Source of the DNA: Apostichopus japonicus
Taxonomy: Eukaryota > Echinodermata > Holothuroidea > Aspidochirotida > Stichopodidae
Direction of reading: 5' to 3'
NCBI RefSeq assembly: GCF_037975245.1
Contig: NC_092569.1
Span: forward strand, 7,560,501 to 7,624,500
Length of the DNA: 64,000 bases
The notes beneath the pieces were generated by a model. It made no database searches. It was not told where the DNA came from and was given only the letters and a program-made list of their open reading frames with translations. Shown here piece by piece: positions 38,252-52,100 of the stretch; the first letter of the stretch is position 1, and each line of letters starts with the position of its first letter. Position numbers and translations under genes: made by a program.

Positions 38252-41200
38252 TCGATCAATGTAATGTGTGTTACCGATCAATCGAATGTTCGGTACCGAT
38301 CAATAGAATGTGCGGTATCTATCAATCGAATGTGATACCGAAAATCGAATGTGCCGTACCGATTAATCGAATGTGTCTTACCGATCAATAAAATGTGTGT
38401 GATCGATCAATCGAATGTGCGGTATCGATCAATCGAATGTGCGGTATCGATCAATCGAATGTGCAGTATCGATCAATCGAATGTACGGTATCGATCAGTC
38501 GAATGTGCCGTATCGATCAATCGAATGTGCGGTACCGATCAATCGAATGTGCAGTATCGATCAATCGAATGTACGGTATCGATCAATCGAATGTGCCGTA
38601 TCGATCAATCGAATGTGCGGTACCGATCAATCGAATGTGCGGTACTGATAAATCGAAAGCGCGTCACCGATAAATCGTATGTGCGGTATCGATCAATCGA
38701 AAGTGCAGTACCGATTAATCGAATGTGCGATATCGATCAATCGAATGTGCGTTACCGATCAATCGTATGTGCGGTACCGATCAATCGAATGTGCGGTATC
38801 GATCAATCGAATGTGCGGTATCGATCAATCGAATGTTCGCTACCGATCAATCGAATGTGTTGTACCGATCAATCGAATGTGTGGTATCGATCAATCGAAT
38901 GTGCGGTATCGATCAATCGGATGTGCGGTACCGATCAATCGAATGTGCGGTATCGATCAATCGAATGTGCGGTATCGATCAATCGGATGTGCGGTATCGA
39001 TCAATCGAATGTGCGGTATCGATCAATCGAATGTGCGGTATCGATCAATCGAATGTTCGCTACCGATCAATCGAATGTGCGGTACCGATCAATCGAATGT
39101 GTTGTATCGATCAATCGAATGTGCGGTATCGATCAATCGGATGTGCGGTATCGATCAATCGAATGTGCGGTATCGATCAATCGAAAGTGCGGTATCGATC
39201 AATCGAATGTTCGGTACCCATCAATCGAATGTGCGGTACCGATCAATCGAATGTGCGGTACCGATAAATCGATAGCGCAGTATCGATCAATCGAATGTGC
39301 GGTACCGATCAATCGATGTGCGTTATCGACTAATCGAATGTGCAGTATCGATCTATCGAATGTGCGTTATCGATCAATCGAATGTGCCGTATCGATCAAT
39401 CGAATGTGCGGTATCGATAAGTCAATGTACGGAATCGTTCAATCGAATGTGCGGTATCGATCGAATGTGCGGTATCGATCAGTCGAATGTGCGGTATCGA
39501 TCAGTCGAATGTGCTGTATCGATCAATCGAATGTGCGGTATCGATCAATCGAATGTGCGGTATCGATCAGTCGAATGTGCGGTATCGATCAATCGAATGT
39601 GCGGTATCGATCAATCGAATGTGCGGTACCGATCAATCGATGTGCGTTATCGACTAATCGAATGTGCAGTATCGATCTATCGAATGTGCGTTATCGATCA
39701 ATCGAATGTGCGGTATCGATTAATCGAATGTGATACCGAAAATCGGATGTGCCGTACCGATCAATCGAATGTGCGTTACCGATCAATCGAATGTGCGTTA
39801 TCGATCAATCGAATGTGCGTTATCGATCAATCGAATGTGCGGTATTGATCAATCGAATGTGCGGTACCGATCAATCGAATGTGCGGTATCGATCAATCGA
39901 ATGTGCCGTATCGATCAATCGAATGTGCGGTATCGATAAGTCAATGTGCGGAATCGTTCAATCGAATGTGCGGTATCGATCGAATGTGCGGTATCAATCA
40001 ATCGAATGTTCGGTATCGATCAGTCGAATGTGCGGTATCGATCAATCGAATGTTCGGTATCGATCAATCGAATGTGCGGTATCGATAAGTCAATGTGCGG
40101 AATCGTTCAATCGAATGTGCGGTATCGATCAATCGAATGTGCGGTACCGATAAACGAAAGTGCAGTATCGATCAATCGAATGTGCGGTATTTGTCAATCG
40201 AATGTGCCGTACCGATCAATCGAAAGTTCGGTACCGATCAATCGAATGTTCGGTACCGATCAATCCGAATGTGCGGTATCGATCAAACGAATGTGCGGTA
40301 TCGATCAATCGAATGTGCGGTATCGATCAATCGAATGTGCGGTATCGATCAATCGAATGTTCGCTACCGATCAATCGAATGTGCGGTACCGATCAATCGA
40401 ATGTGCGGTACCGACTAATCGATAGCGCAGAATCGATCAATGTAATGTGTGTTACCGATCAATCGAATGTTCGGTACCGATCAATAGAATGTGCGGTATC
40501 TATCAATCGAATGTGATACCGAAAATCGAATGTGCCGTACCGATTAATCGAATGTGTCTTACCGATCAATAAAATGTGTGTGATCGATCAATCGAATGTG
40601 CGGTATCGATCAATCGAATGTGCGGTATCGATCAATCGAATGTGCAGTATCGATCAATCGAATGTACGGTATCGATCAGTCGAATGTGCCGTATCGATCA
40701 ATCGAATGTGCGGTACCGATCAATCGAATGTGCAGTATCGATCAATCGAATGTACGGTATCGATCAATCGAATGTGCCGTATCGATCAATCGAATGTGCG
40801 GTACCGATCAATCGAATGTGCGGTACTGATAAATCGAAAGCGCGTTACCGATCAATCGTATCTGCGGTATCGATCAATCGAAAGTGCAGTACCGATTAAT
40901 CGAATGTGCGATATCGATCAATCGAATGTGCGTTACCGATCAATCGTATGTGCGGTACCGATCAATCGAATGTGCGGTATCGATCAATCGAATGTGCGGT
41001 ATCGATCAATCGAATGTTCGCTACCGATCAATCGAATGTGTTGTATCGATCAATCGAATGTGCGGTATCGATCAATCGAATGTGCGGTAACGATCAATCG
41101 AATGTGCGGTATCGATCAATCGAATGTTCGCTACCGATCAATCGAATGTGCGATATCGATCAATCGAATGTGCGTTTCCGATCAATCGTATGTGCGGTAC

Positions 41201-41860
41201 CGATCAATCGAATGTTCGGTACCGATCAATCGAATGTGTGGTATCGATCAATCGAATGTGCGGTATCGATCAATCGGATGTGCGGTACCGATCAATCGAA
41301 TGTGCGGTATCGATCAATCGAATGTGCGGTATCGATCAATCGGATGTGCGGTATCGATCAATCGAATGTGCGGTACCGATCAATCGAATGTGCGGTATCG
41401 ATCAATCGAATGTGCGGTATCGATCAATCGAATGTGCGGTACCGATCAATCGAATGTGTTGTATCGATCAATCGAATGTGCGGTATCGATCAATCGGATG
41501 TGCGGTATCGATCAATCGAATGTGCGGTATCGATCAATCGAATGTGCGGTATCGATCAATCGAATGTGCGGTATCGATCAATCGAATGTGCGGTATCGAT
41601 CAATCGAATGTGCGGTACCGATCAATCGAATGTGCGGTATCGATCAATCGAATGTTCGCTACCGATCAATCGAATGTGCGATATCGATCAATCGAATGTG
41701 CGTTTCCGATCAATCGTATGTGCGGTACCGATCAATCGAATGTTCGGTACCGATCAATCGAATGTGCGGTATCGATCAATCGAATGTGCGGTATCGATCA
41801 ATCGAATGTGCGGTACCGATCAATCGAATGTGCGGTATCGATCAATCGAATGTGCGGTAT
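38252..41860 (+). repeat. 3.67-kb tandem duplication, copy 1
   Basis: It starts at the rare GATCAATGTAATGTGTG unit (38254). Offset 3674 links it to the next copy: GATCAATGTAATG 38254 and 41928; CAATAAAATGTG 38386 and 42060; the rare TTCGGTACCCATC at about 39213 and 42887; GGTATTGATC at about 39840 and 43514. The match continues beyond 40.2 kb at an offset of 4085 because the second copy gained 411 bp (CAATAAAATGTG 40567 and 44652). A private variant CGTATCTGCGG at 40857 marks this copy. Confidence 0.8.
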
Positions 41861-41925
41861 CGATCAATCGGATGTGCGGTATCGATCAATCGAATGTGCG
41901 GTACCGATCAATCGAATGTGCGGTA

Positions 41926-44900
41926 TCGATCAATGTAATGTGTGTTACCGATCAATCGAATGTTCGGTACCGATCAATAGAATGTGCGGTATCTATCAAT
42001 CGAATGTGATACCGAAAATCGAATGTGCCGTACCGATTAATCGAATGTGTCTTACCGATCAATAAAATGTGTGTGATCGATCAATCGAATGTGCGGTATC
42101 GATCAATCGAATGTGCGGTATCGATCAATCGAATGTGCAGTATCGATCAATCGAATGTACGGTATCGATCAGTCGAATGTGCCGTATCGATCAATCGAAT
42201 GTGCGGTACCGATCAATCGAATGTGCAGTATCGATCAATCGAATGTACGGTATCGATCAATCGAATGTGCCGTATCGATCAATCGAATGTGCGGTACCGA
42301 TCAATCGAATGTGCGGTACTGATAAATCGAAAGCGCGTTACCGATAAATCGTATGTGCGGTATCGATCAATCGAAAGTGCAGTACCGATTAATCGAATGT
42401 GCGATATCGATCAATCGAATGTGCGTTACCGATCAATCGTATGTGCGGTACCGATCAATCGAATGTGCGGTATCGATCAATCGAATGTGCGGTATCGATC
42501 AATCGAATGTTCGCTACCGATCAATCGAATGTGTTGTACCGATCAATCGAATGTGTGGTATCGATCAATCGAATGTGCGGTATCGATCAATCGGATGTGC
42601 GGTACCGATCAATCGAATGTGCGGTATCGATCAATCGAATGTGCGGTATCGATCAATCGGATGTGCGGTATCGATCAATCGAATGTGCGGTATCGATCAA
42701 TCGAATGTGCGGTATCGATCAATCGAATGTTCGCTACCGATCAATCGAATGTGCGGTACCGATCAATCGAATGTGTTGTATCGATCAATCGAATGTGCGG
42801 TATCGATCAATCGGATGTGCGGTATCGATCAATCGAATGTGCGGTATCGATCAATCGAAAGTGCGGTATCGATCAATCGAATGTTCGGTACCCATCAATC
42901 GAATGTGCGGTACCGATCAATCGAATGTGCGGTACCGATAAATCGATAGCGCAGTATCGATCAATCGAATGTGCGGTACCGATCAATCGATGTGCGTTAT
43001 CGACTAATCGAATGTGCAGTATCGATCTATCGAATGTGCGTTATCGATCAATCGAATGTGCCGTATCGATCAATCGAATGTGCGGTATCGATAAGTCAAT
43101 GTACGGAATCGTTCAATCGAATGTGCGGTATCGATCGAATGTGCGGTATCGATCAATCGAATGTGCGGTATCGATCAGTCGAATGTGCGGTATCGATCAA
43201 TCGAATGTGCTGTATCGATCAATCGAATGTGCGGTATCGATCAGTCGAATGTGCGGTATCGATCAATCGAATGTGCGGTATCGATCAATCGAATGTGCGG
43301 TACCGATCAATCGATGTGCGTTATCGACTAATCGAATGTGCAGTATCGATCTATCGAATGTGCGTTATCGATCAATCGAATGTGCGGTATCGATTAATCG
43401 AATGTGATACCGAAAATCGGATGTGCCGTACCGATCAATCGAATGTGCGTTACCGATCAATCGAATGTGCGTTATCGATCAATCGAATGTGCGTTATCGA
43501 TCAATCGAATGTGCGGTATTGATCAATCGAATGTGCGGTACCGATCAATCGAATGTGCGGTATCGATCAATCGAATGTGCCGTATCGATCAATCGAATGT
43601 GCGGTATCGATAAGTCAATGTGCGGAATCGTTCAATCGAATGTGCGGTATCGATCGAATGTGCGGTATCAATCAATCGAATGTGCGGTATCGATCAGTCG
43701 AATGTGCGGTATCGATCAATCGAATGTTCGGTATCGATCAATCGAATGTGCGGTATCGATAAGTCAATGTGCGGAATCGTTCAATCGAATGTGCGGTATC
43801 GATCAATCGAATGTGCGGTACCGATAAACGAAAGTGCAGTATCGATCAATCGAATGTGCGGTATTGATCAATCGAATGTGCGTTATCGATCAATCGAATG
43901 TGCGTTATCGATCAATCGAATGTGCGGTATTGATCAATCGAATGTGCGGTACCGATCAATCGAATGTGCGGTATCGATCAATCGAATGTGCCGTATCGAT
44001 CAATCGAATGTGCGGTATCGATAAGTCAATGTGCGGAATCGTTCAATCGAATGTGCGGTATCGATCGAATGTGCGGTATCAATCAATCGAATGTGCGGTA
44101 TCGATCAGTCGAATGTGCGGTATCGATCAATCGAATGTTCGGTATCGATCAATCGAATGTGCGGTATCGATAAGTCAATGTGCGGAATCGTTCAATCGAA
44201 TGTGCGGTATCGATCAATCGAATGTGCGGTACCGATAAACGAAAGTGCAGTATCGATCAATCGAATGTGCGGTATTTGTCAATCGAATGTGCCGTACCGA
44301 TCAATCGAAAGTTCGGTACCGATCAATCGAATGTTCGGTACCGATCAATCCGAATGTGCGGTATCGATCAAACGAATGTGCGGTATCGATCAATCGAATG
44401 TGCGGTATCGATCAATCGAATGTGCGGTATCGATCAATCGAATGTTCGCTACCGATCAATCGAATGTGCGGTACCGATCAATCGAATGTGCGGTACCGAC
44501 TAATCGATAGCGCAGAATCGATCAATGTAATGTGTGTTACCGATCAATCGAATGTTCGGTACCGATCAATAGAATGTGCGGTATCTATCAATCGAATGTG
44601 ATACCGAAAATCGAATGTGCCGTACCGATTAATCGAATGTGTCTTACCGATCAATAAAATGTGTGTGATCGATCAATCGAATGTGCGGTATCGATCAATC
44701 GAATGTGCGGTATCGATCAATCGAATGTGCAGTATCGATCAATCGAATGTGCGGTATCGATCAGTCGAATGTGCCGTATCGATCAATCGAATGTGCGGTA
44801 CCGATCAATCGAATGTGCAGTATCGATCAATCGAATGTACGGTATCGATCAATCGAATGTGCCGTATCGATCAATCGAATGTGCGGTACCGATCAATCGA

Positions 44901-45945
44901 ATGTGCGGTACTGATAAATCGAAAGCGCGTTACCGATCAATCGTATGTGCGGTATCGATCAATCGAAAGTGCAGTACCGATTAATCGAATGTGCGATATC
45001 GATCAATCGAATGTGCGTTACCGATCAATCGTATGTGCGGTACCGATCAATCGAATGTGCGGTATCGATCAATCGAATGTGCGGTATCGATCAATCGAAT
45101 GTTCGCTACCGATCAATCGAATGTGTTGTATCGATCAATCGAATGTGCGGTATCGATCAATCGAATGTGCGGTAACGATCAATCGAATGTGCGGTATCGA
45201 TCAATCGAATGTTCGCTACCGATCAATCGAATGTGCGATATCGATCAATCGAATGTGCGTTTCCGATCAATCGTATGTGCGGTACCGATCAATCGAATGT
45301 TCGGTACCGATCAATCGAATGTGTGGTATCGATCAATCGAATGTGCGGTATCGATCAATCGGATGTGCGGTACCGATCAATCGAATGTGCGGTATCGATC
45401 AATCGAATGTGCGGTATCGATCAATCGGATGTGCGGTATCGATCAATCGAATGTGCGGTACCGATCAATCGAATGTGCGGTATCGATCAATCGAATGTGC
45501 GGTATCGATCAATCGAATGTGCGGTACCGATCAATCGAATGTGTTGTATCGATCAATCGAATGTGCGGTATCGATCAATCGGATGTGCGGTATCGATCAA
45601 TCGAATGTGCGGTATCGATCAATCGAATGTGCGGTATCGATCAATCGAATGTGCGGTATCGATCAATCGAATGTGCGGTATCGATCAATCGAATGTGCGG
45701 TACCGATCAATCGAATGTGCGGTATCGATCAATCGAATGTTCGCTACCGATCAATCGAATGTGCGATATCGATCAATCGAATGTGCGTTTCCGATCAATC
45801 GTATGTGCGGTACCGATCAATCGAATGTTCGGTACCGATCAATCGAATGTGCGGTATCGATCAATCGAATGTGCGGTATCGATCAATCGAATGTGCGGTA
45901 CCGATCAATCGAATGTGCGGTATCGATCAATCGAATGTGCGGTAT
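41926..45945 (+). repeat. 3.67-kb tandem duplication, copy 2 (expanded by 411 bp)
   Basis: This copy is adjacent to and colinear with copy 1. It carries an internal 411-bp tandem duplication at 43.46-44.27 kb that copy 1 lacks, so the 411-bp event came after the 3.67-kb one. The match to copy 1 ends at about 45945, where CGATAAGTCAATGTACGG follows instead of CGATCAATCGG. Confidence 0.8.
43455..44270 (+). repeat. 411-bp tandem duplication inside the 3.67-kb repeat
   Basis: The stretches 43455-43865 and 43866-44270 carry the same ordered series at an offset of 411: the 18-bp CGATCGAATG unit, CGATCAGTCG, two CGATAAGTCAATGTGCGG units and the 21-bp CGATAAACGAAAGTGCAG unit. The first copy ends in GGTATTGATC and the second in GGTATTTGTC, which places the junction near 43857. 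Confidence 0.8.
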
Positions 45946-47285
45946 CGATAAGTCAATGTACGGAATCGTTCAATCGAATGTGCGGTATCGATCGAATGTG
46001 CGGTACCGATCAATCGAATGTGCGGTATCGATCAATCGAATGTGCCGTATCGATCAATCGAATGTGCGGTATCGATAAGTCAATGTACGGAATCGTTCAA
46101 TCGAATGTGCGGTATCGATCGAATGTGCGGTATCGATCAATCGAATGTGCGGTATCGATCAGTCGAATGTGCGGTATCGATCAATCGAATGTGCTGTATC
46201 GATCAATCGAATGTGCGGTATCGATCAGTCGAATGTGCGTTATCGATCAATCGAATGTGCGGTATCGATCAATCGAATGTGCGGTACCGATCAATCGATG
46301 TGCGTTATCGACTAATCGAATGTGCAGTATCGATCTATCGAATGTGCGTTATCGATCAATCGAATGTGCGGTATCGATTAATCGAATGTGATACCGAAAA
46401 TTGGATGTGCCGTACCGATCAATCGAATGTGCGTTACCGATCAATCGAATGTGCGTTACCGATCAATCGAATGTGCGTTATCGATCAATCGAATGTGCGG
46501 TATCGATCAATCGAATGTGCGGTACCGATCAATCGAATGTGCGGTATCGATCAATCGAATGTGCCGTATCGATCAATCGAATGTGCGGTATCGATAAGTC
46601 AATGTACGGAATCGTTCAATCGAATGTGCGGTATCGATCGAATGTGCGGTATCGATCAATCGAATGTGCGGTATCGATCAGTCGAATGTGCGGTATCGAT
46701 CAATCGAATGTGCTGTATCGATCAATCGAATGTGCGGTATCGATCAGTCGAATGTGCGTTATCGATCAATCGAATGTGCGGTATCGATCAATCGAATGTG
46801 CGGTACCGATCAATCGATGTGCGTTATTGACTAATCGAATGTGCAGTATCGATCTATCAAATGTGCGTTATCGATCAATCGAATGTGCGGTATCGATTAA
46901 TCGAATGTGATACCGAAAATCGGATGTGCAGTACCGATCAATCGAATGTGCGTTACCGATCAATCGAATGTGCGTTACCGATCAATCGAATGTGCGTTAT
47001 CGATCAATCGAATGTGCGGTATCGATCAATCGAATGTGCGGTACCGATCAATCGAATGTGCGGTATCGATCAATCGAATGTGCCGTATCGATCAATCGAA
47101 TGTGCGGTATCGATAAGTCAATGTGCGGAATCGTTCAATCGAATGTGCGGTATCGATCGAATGTGCGGTATCAATCAATCGAATGTGCGGTATCGATCAG
47201 TCGAATGTGCGGTATCGATCAATCGAATGTGCCGTATCGATCAATCGAATGTGCGGTATCGATAAGTCAATGTGCGGAATCGTTC
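45943..47285 (+). repeat. 1.34-kb duplication, offset 1819 bp, copy 1
   Basis: Rare variants recur exactly 1819 bases on: TACCGAAAATTGGATG (TT at 46401 and 48220), GCGTTATTGAC (46821 and 48640) and the 18-bp unit followed by GGTACC (about 45990 and 47809). Conceptual translations agree over 270 codons. The second copy lies at 47762-49104, separated by about 477 bp of other units. Confidence 0.85.
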
Positions 47286-47761
47286 AATCGAATGTGCGGT
47301 ATCGATCAATCGAATGTGCGGTATCGATCAATCGAATGTGCGGTACCGATCAATCGAATGTGCGGTATCGATCAATCGAATGTGCGGTATCGATCAATCG
47401 GATGTGCGGTATCGATCAATCGAATGTGCGGTACCGATCAATCGAATGTGCGGTGTCGATCAATCGAATGTGCGGTATCGATCAATCGAATGTGCGGTAC
47501 CGATCAATCGAATGTGTCGTATCGATCAATCGAATGTGCGGTATCGATCAATCGGATGTCCGGTATCGATCAATCGAATGTGCGGTATCGATCAATCGAA
47601 TGTGCATTACCGATCAATCGAATGTGCGTTATCGATCAATCGAATGTGCGTTATCGATCAATCGAATGTGCGGTATCGATCAATCGAATGTGCGGTACCG
47701 ATCAATCGAATGTGCGGTATCGATCAATCGAATGTGCCGTATCGATCAATCGAATGTGCGG

Positions 47762-49104
47762 TATCGATAAGTCAATGTACGGAATCGTTCAATCGAATGT
47801 GCGGTATCGATCGAATGTGCGGTACCGATCAATCGAATGTGCGGTATCGATCAATCGAATGTGCCGTATCGATCAATCGAATGTGCGGTATCGATAAGTC
47901 AATGTACGGAATCGTTCAATCGAATGTGCGGTATCGATCGAATGTGCGGTATCGATCAATCGAATGTGCGGTATCGATCAGTCGAATGTGCGGTATCGAT
48001 CAATCGAATGTGCTGTATCGATCAATCGAATGTGCGGTATCGATCAGTCGAATGTGCGTTATCGATCAATCGAATGTGCGGTATCGATCAATCGAATGTG
48101 CGGTACCGATCAATCGATGTGCGTTATCGACTAATCGAATGTGCAGTATCGATCTATCGAATGTGCGTTATCGATCAATCGAATGTGCGGTATCGATTAA
48201 TCGAATGTGATACCGAAAATTGGATGTGCCGTACCGATCAATCGAATGTGCGTTACCGATCAATCGAATGTGCGTTACCGATCAATCGAATGTGCGTTAT
48301 CGATCAATCGAATGTGCGGTATCGATCAATCGAATGTGCGGTACCGATCAATCGAATGTGCGGTATCGATCAATCGAATGTGCCGTATCGATCAATCGAA
48401 TGTGCGGTATCGATAAGTCAATGTACGGAATCGTTCAATCGAATGTGCGGTATCGATCGAATGTGCGGTATCGATCAATCGAATGTGCGGTATCGATCAG
48501 TCGAATGTGCGGTATCGATCAATCGAATGTGCTGTATCGATCAATCGAATGTGCGGTATCGATCAGTCGAATGTGCGTTATCGATCAATCGAATGTGCGG
48601 TATCGATCAATCGAATGTGCGGTACCGATCAATCGATGTGCGTTATTGACTAATCGAATGTGCAGTATCGATCTATCAAATGTGCGTTATCGATCAATCG
48701 AATGTGCGGTATCGATTAATCGAATGTGATACCGAAAATCGGATGTGCCGTACCGATCAATCGAATGTGCGTTACCGATCAATCGAATGTGCGTTACCGA
48801 TCAATCGAATGTGCGTTATCGATCAATCGAATGTGCGGTATCGATCAATCGAATGTGCGGTACCGATCAATCGAATGTGCGGTATCGATCAATCGAATGT
48901 GCCGTATCGATCAATCGAATGTGCGGTATCGATAAGTCAATGTGCGGAATCGTTCAATCGAATGTGCGTTATCGATCGAATGTGCGGTATCAATCAATCG
49001 AATGTGCGGTATCGATCAGTCGAATGTGCGGTATCGATCAATCGAATGTGCCGTATCGATCAATCGAATGTGCGGTATCGATAAGTCAATGTGCGGAATC
49101 GTTC
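47762..49104 (+). repeat. 1.34-kb duplication, offset 1819 bp, copy 2
   Basis: This is the partner of 45943-47285. It differs by a few private changes, for example CGTTATCGATCG near 48966 where copy 1 has CGGTATCGATCG, and CAATCAAATG near 49107 at the right end. Confidence 0.85.
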
Positions 49105-52100
49105 AATCAAATGTGCGGTATCGATCAATCGAATGTGCGGTACCGATAATCGAAAGTGCAGTATCGATCAATCGAATGTGCGGTATTTGTCAATCGAATG
49201 TGCCGTACCGATCAATCGAAAGTTCGGTACCGATCAATCGAATGTTCGGTACCGATCAATCCGAATGTGCGGTATCGATCAAACGAATGTGCGGTATCGA
49301 TCAATCGAATGTGCGGTATCGATCAATCGAATGTGCGGTACCGATCAATCGAATGTGCGGTACCGACTAATCGATAGCGCAGAATCGATCAATGTAATGT
49401 GTGTTACCGATCAATCGAATGTTCGGTACCGATCAATAGAATGTGCGGTATCTATCAATCGAATGTGATACCGAAAATCGAATGTGCCGTACCGATTAAT
49501 CGAATGTGTCTTACCGATCAATAAAATGTGTGTGATCGATCAATCGAATGTGCGGTATCGATCAATCGAATGTGCGGTATCGATCAATCGAATGTGCAGT
49601 ATCGATCAATCGAATGTACGGTATCGATCAGTCGAATGTGCCGTATCGATCAATCGAATGTGCGGTACCGATCAATCGAATGTGCAGTATCGATCAATCG
49701 AATGTACGGTATCGATCAATCGAATGTGCCGTATCGATCAATCGAATGTGCGGTACCGATCAATCGAATGTGCGGTACTGATAAATCGAAAGCGCGTTAC
49801 CGATCAATCGTATGTGCGGTATCGATCAATCGAATGTGCAGTACCGATTAATCGAATGTGCGATATCGATCAATCGAATGTGCGTTACCGATCAATCGTA
49901 TGTGCGGTACCGATCAATCGAATGTGCGGTATCGATCAATCGAATGTGCGGTATCGATCAATCGAATGTTCGCTACCGATCAATCGAATGTGTTGTATCG
50001 ATCAATCGAATGTGCGGTAACGATCAATCGAATGTGCGGTATCGATCAATCGAATGTGCGTTTCCGATCAATCGTATGTGCGGTACCGATCAATCGAATG
50101 TTCGGTACCGATCAATCGAATGTGTGGTATCGATCAATCGAATGTGCGGTATCGATCAATCGGATGTGCGGTACCGATCAATCGAATGTGCGGTATCGAT
50201 CAATCGAATGTGCGGTATCGATCAATCGGATGTGCGGTATCGATCAATCGAATGTGCGGTACCGATCAATCGAATGTGCGGTATCGATCAATCGAATGTG
50301 CAGTATCGATCAATCGAATGTGCGGTACCGATCAATCGAATGTGTTGTATCGATCAATCGAATGTTCGCTACCGATCAATCGAATGTGCGGTACCGATCA
50401 ATCGAATGTGCGGTACCGATCAATCGATAGCGCAGTATCGATCAATCGAATGTGCGGTACCGATCAATCGATGTGCGTTATCGACTAATCGAATGTGCGG
50501 TACCGATCAATCGATGTGCGTTATCGACTAATCGAATGTGCAGTATCGATCTATCGAATGTGCGTTATCGATCAATCGAATGTGCGGTATCGATTAATCG
50601 AATGTGATACCGAAAATCGAATGTGCCGTACCGATCAATCGAATGTGCATTACAGATCAATCGAATGTGCGTTATCGATCAATCGAATGTGCGTTATCGA
50701 TCAATCGAATGTGCGGTATCGATCAATCGAATGTGCGGTACCGATCAATCGAATGTGCGGTATCGATCAATCGAATGTGCGGTACCGATCAATCGAATGT
50801 GCGGTATCGATCAATCGAATGTGCGGTACCGATCAATCGAATGTGCGGTATCGATAAGTCAATGTACGGAATCGTTCAATCGAATGTGCGGTATCGATCG
50901 AATGTGCGGTATCGATCAATCGAATGTGCGGTATCGATCAGTCGAATGTGCGGTATCGATCAATCGAATGTGCTGTATCGATCAATCGAATGTGCGTTAT
51001 CGATCAATCGAATGTGCGTTAACGATCAATCGAATGTGCGGTATCGATCAATCGAATGTGCGGTAACGATCAATCGATTGTGCGGTATCGATCAATCGAA
51101 TGTGCCGTATCGATCAATCGAATGTGCGGTATCGATCAATCGGATGTGCGGTATCGATCAATCGAATGTGCGGTACCGATCAATCGAATGTGCGGTATCG
51201 ATCAATCGAATGTGCGGTATCGATCAATCGAATGTGCGATACCGATCAATCGAATGTGTTGTATCGATCAATCGAATGTGCGGTATCGATCAATCGGATG
51301 TGCGGTATCGATCAATCGAATGTGCGGTACCGATCAATCGAATGTGCGGTATCGATCAATCGAATGTTCGCTACCGATCAATCGAATGTGCGGTACCGAT
51401 CAATCGAATGTGCGGTACCGATCAATCGATAGCGCAGTATCGATCAATCGAATGTGCGGTACCGATCAATCGATGTGCAGTATCGATCAATCGAATGTAC
51501 GGTATCGATCAATCGAATGTGCCGTATCGATCAATCGAATGTGCGGTACCGATCAATCGAATGTGCGGTACTGATAAATCGAAAGCGCGTTACCGATCAA
51601 TCGTATGTGCGGTATCGATCAATCGAAAGTGCCGTACCGATTAATCGAATGTGCGATATCGATCAATCGAATGTGCGTTACCGATCAATCGTATGTGCGG
51701 TACCGATCAATCGAATGTGCGGTATCGATCAATCGAATGTGCGGTATCGATCAATCGAATATTCGATACCGATCAATCGAATGTGTTGTATCGATCAATC
51801 GAATGTGCGGTATCGATCAATCGAATGTGCGGTATCGATCAATCGAATGTGCGGTAACGATCAATCGAATGTGCGGTATCGATCAATCGAATGTTCGCTA
51901 CCGATCAATCGAATGTGCGATATCGATCAATCGAATGTGCGTTTCCGATCAATCGTATGTGCGGTACCGATCAATCGAATGTTCGGTACCGATCAATCGA
52001 ATGTGTGGTATCGATCAATCGAATGTGCGGTATCGATCAATCGGATGTGCGGTACCGATCAATCGAATGTGCGGTATCGATCAATCGGATGTGCGGTATC

